Below are positions 14,190 through 15,137 of a DNA stretch of 15,137 bases, piece after piece. The notes under the pieces were generated by a model. It saw nothing but the letters and a program-made list of their open reading frames with translations, ran no database searches and was not told the origin of the DNA. This stretch comes from Candidatus Nitrotoga sp. CP45. Lineage in GTDB: Bacteria > Bacteroidota > Bacteroidia > Flavobacteriales > Flavobacteriaceae. How positions within the stretch are numbered: the stretch's first letter is position 1; each line of letters opens with the position of its first letter. The translations under genes and the position numbers were made by a program. Location of the stretch: the NCBI GenBank assembly GCA_943329165.2, contig CALQCV020000018.1, positions 1 to 15,137 of the forward strand, read 5' to 3'.

Positions 14190-14760
14190 ACTAAAAGACT
14201 ATAAAATAATCCTAGCTTCGGGTTCGCCCAGAAGACAACAGTTTTTCAAAGATTTTGATCTTGATTTCGAAATCCGATTAAAAGATATTGAAGAAATATA
14301 TCCGGATGATTTGCAAGGGATTGAAATCACTAACTATTTAGCCCAATTAAAAGCCAATGCTTTTGACGGAGAAATAGCGTCAAACGAACTTTTGGTAACC
14401 AGCGATACCATTGTCTGGTTGAATGGCAAAGCCCTAGGAAAACCGAAAGATTATAATGATGCTTTTGCTATTCTAAAATTATTATCAAACGAAACGCACG
14501 AGGTAATTACCTCGGTTTGTTTTAAAACAATTCTAAAAACAGAAACCATTTTTGATATTACCAAAGTAACTTTCAATCAGCTTTCGGATGATGCTATTCA
14601 TTATTATCTCGACAACTACAAGCCTTTTGATAAAGCTGGTTCTTATGGCATTCAGGAATGGATCGGCTTAATTGGAATTACCAAAATTGATGGTTCCTAC
14701 ACAAATGTTGTTGGATTGCCAACTGAAAAAGTATATCATTATTTGAGTAATTGGGATTGA
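14176..14760 (+). CDS. maf: Maf-like nucleoside triphosphate pyrophosphatase (dTTP/UTP type)
   Basis: A 194-residue cytoplasmic pyrophosphatase that hydrolyses non-canonical or excess nucleoside triphosphates to the monophosphate. The Maf signature SGSPRR (15-20) follows the first strand IILAS. The catalytic Asp is D77 in TSDTIVWL, followed by GKALGKPKD (84-92). KAGSYGIQEW (around 154-163) has the Gly-Ile-Gln found in YhdE-type dTTP/UTP pyrophosphatases rather than the m7GTP-specific YceF type. The start ATG 14176 lies inside the end of the prenyltransferase gene (14-base overlap), implying coupled translation. The length is normal and no key residue is missing. Older annotations call the family septum formation proteins, from overexpression effects in Bacillus. 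Confidence 0.93.
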   Translation: MLKDKLKDYKIILASGSPRRQQFFKDFDLDFEIRLKDIEEIYPDDLQGIEITNYLAQLKANAFDGEIASNELLVTSDTIVWLNGKALGKPKDYNDAFAILKLLSNETHEVITSVCFKTILKTETIFDITKVTFNQLSDDAIHYYLDNYKPFDKAGSYGIQEWIGLIGITKIDGSYTNVVGLPTEKVYHYLSNWD

Positions 14761-14774
14761 AAATAGTAACTTTA
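14742..14774 (+). promoter_or_regulatory. Weak candidate promoter before the AI-2E family gene
   Basis: TAACTTTA (14767-14774) matches TAnnTTTG at all but the last base, and TTTG (14742-14745) lies 21 bases upstream within the end of maf. With maf ending only 30 bases before the next ATG, simple read-through is equally likely. Confidence 0.25.
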
Positions 14775-14790
14775 CTAAAAACTACTTTCA

Positions 14791-15137
14791 ATGTCTAACA
14801 CTATGAAATTCCCACTCTATATTAAACTTTCAGCCATACTGATAAGCTTGGTAGTGCTATTTATTACGCTTTTTTTTGGTCAAGATATTATTTCTCCCGT
14901 ATTGCTCTCGCTCGTTTTCGCGATAATGCTCCGCCCTATAGTTGGCTTTCTGATAAAAAAACTCCGCTTTCCTCATTTTGTCGCAGTAATTTTTGCAATT
15001 TTTCTGTTTGTGATGCTGTTTTTAGGGGTTTTCTATTTTATATCTATGCAAATAAGTGATATGGCAAATGATTGGGGGAAAATTAAAAATAATTTCTACT
15101 ACCATATTGAACACTTTCAGCAAATTATTAGAGAAAA
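14791..15137 (+). CDS. AI-2E / PerM-family membrane protein, N-terminal part (cut by window edge)
   Basis: The frame is open from ATG 14791 to the right edge: 115 codons plus two bases. Two hydrophobic hairpin segments stand at about 8-29 and 33-50, then a third at about 60-86, followed by an amphipathic, charged region. IISPVLLSLVFAIMLRPIVGFL (33-54) is the typical start of the AI-2E transporter family (PF01594, YdiK/TqsA/PerM). Members export autoinducer-2 or ions, or have no known substrate, so the function is open. ATG 14803 is an alternative start four codons in. It lies 30 bases after maf on the same strand and probably ends the cluster or continues it beyond the window. Confidence 0.8.
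   Translation, partial: MSNTMKFPLYIKLSAILISLVVLFITLFFGQDIISPVLLSLVFAIMLRPIVGFLIKKLRFPHFVAVIFAIFLFVMLFLGVFYFISMQISDMANDWGKIKNNFYYHIEHFQQIIRE

Overview
The window reads as a housekeeping stretch of an AT-rich chromosome from the phylum Bacteroidota, most likely Flavobacteriaceae and probably Flavobacterium or a close relative. Four things point there: LpxC and FabZ are fused in one protein, the ResB and CcsA halves of cytochrome c synthetase are fused in one protein, Shine-Dalgarno sequences are largely absent, and several leaders carry the Bacteroidota -7 element TAnnTTTG. No rRNA, tRNA, CRISPR array, transposase or phage gene was seen. No gap between genes exceeds about 200 bases; the largest (4826-5019) holds an inverted repeat.

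Region 1 (1-4825, all minus strand, read right to left) is the lipid A block: an HD-domain phosphohydrolase, lpxD, lpxC/fabZ, lpxA, then the first 45 codons of efp, which runs off the left edge. LpxA, LpxC and LpxD are the first three acylation and deacetylation steps of lipid A synthesis. The fused FabZ domain competes for or supplies the 3-hydroxyacyl-ACP pool they use. An internal promoter is likely in front of lpxA.

Region 2 (4826-7270) holds menD (menaquinone synthesis, minus) and a divergent GNAT acetyltransferase (plus). A perfect 17-base dyad sits between them, inside the menD promoter.

Region 3 (7272-11774, minus) holds a small protein of unknown family, a Cys-type glutathione peroxidase lipoprotein with a very clean terminator behind it, and the giant fused cytochrome c synthetase CcsBA. 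MenD and CcsBA both serve the respiratory chain.

Region 4 (11895-15137, plus) is a tight cluster transcribed away from ccsBA: a DUF2520 Rossmann protein, a KdsC-like KDO-8-phosphate phosphatase (17-base overlap), a UbiA-family prenyltransferase, a Maf nucleotide pyrophosphatase (14-base overlap) and the start of an AI-2E/PerM-family membrane protein cut by the right edge. KdsC again leads to lipopolysaccharide, so envelope building is the commonest theme of the window.

I found no convincing new multi-gene system. The most interesting signals are non-coding: the menD dyad, the 132-base inverted-repeat element, the CTGAGA-rich repeat between kdsC and ubiA, the palindrome upstream of the peroxidase, and a possible 28-codon leader ending one base before lpxD.
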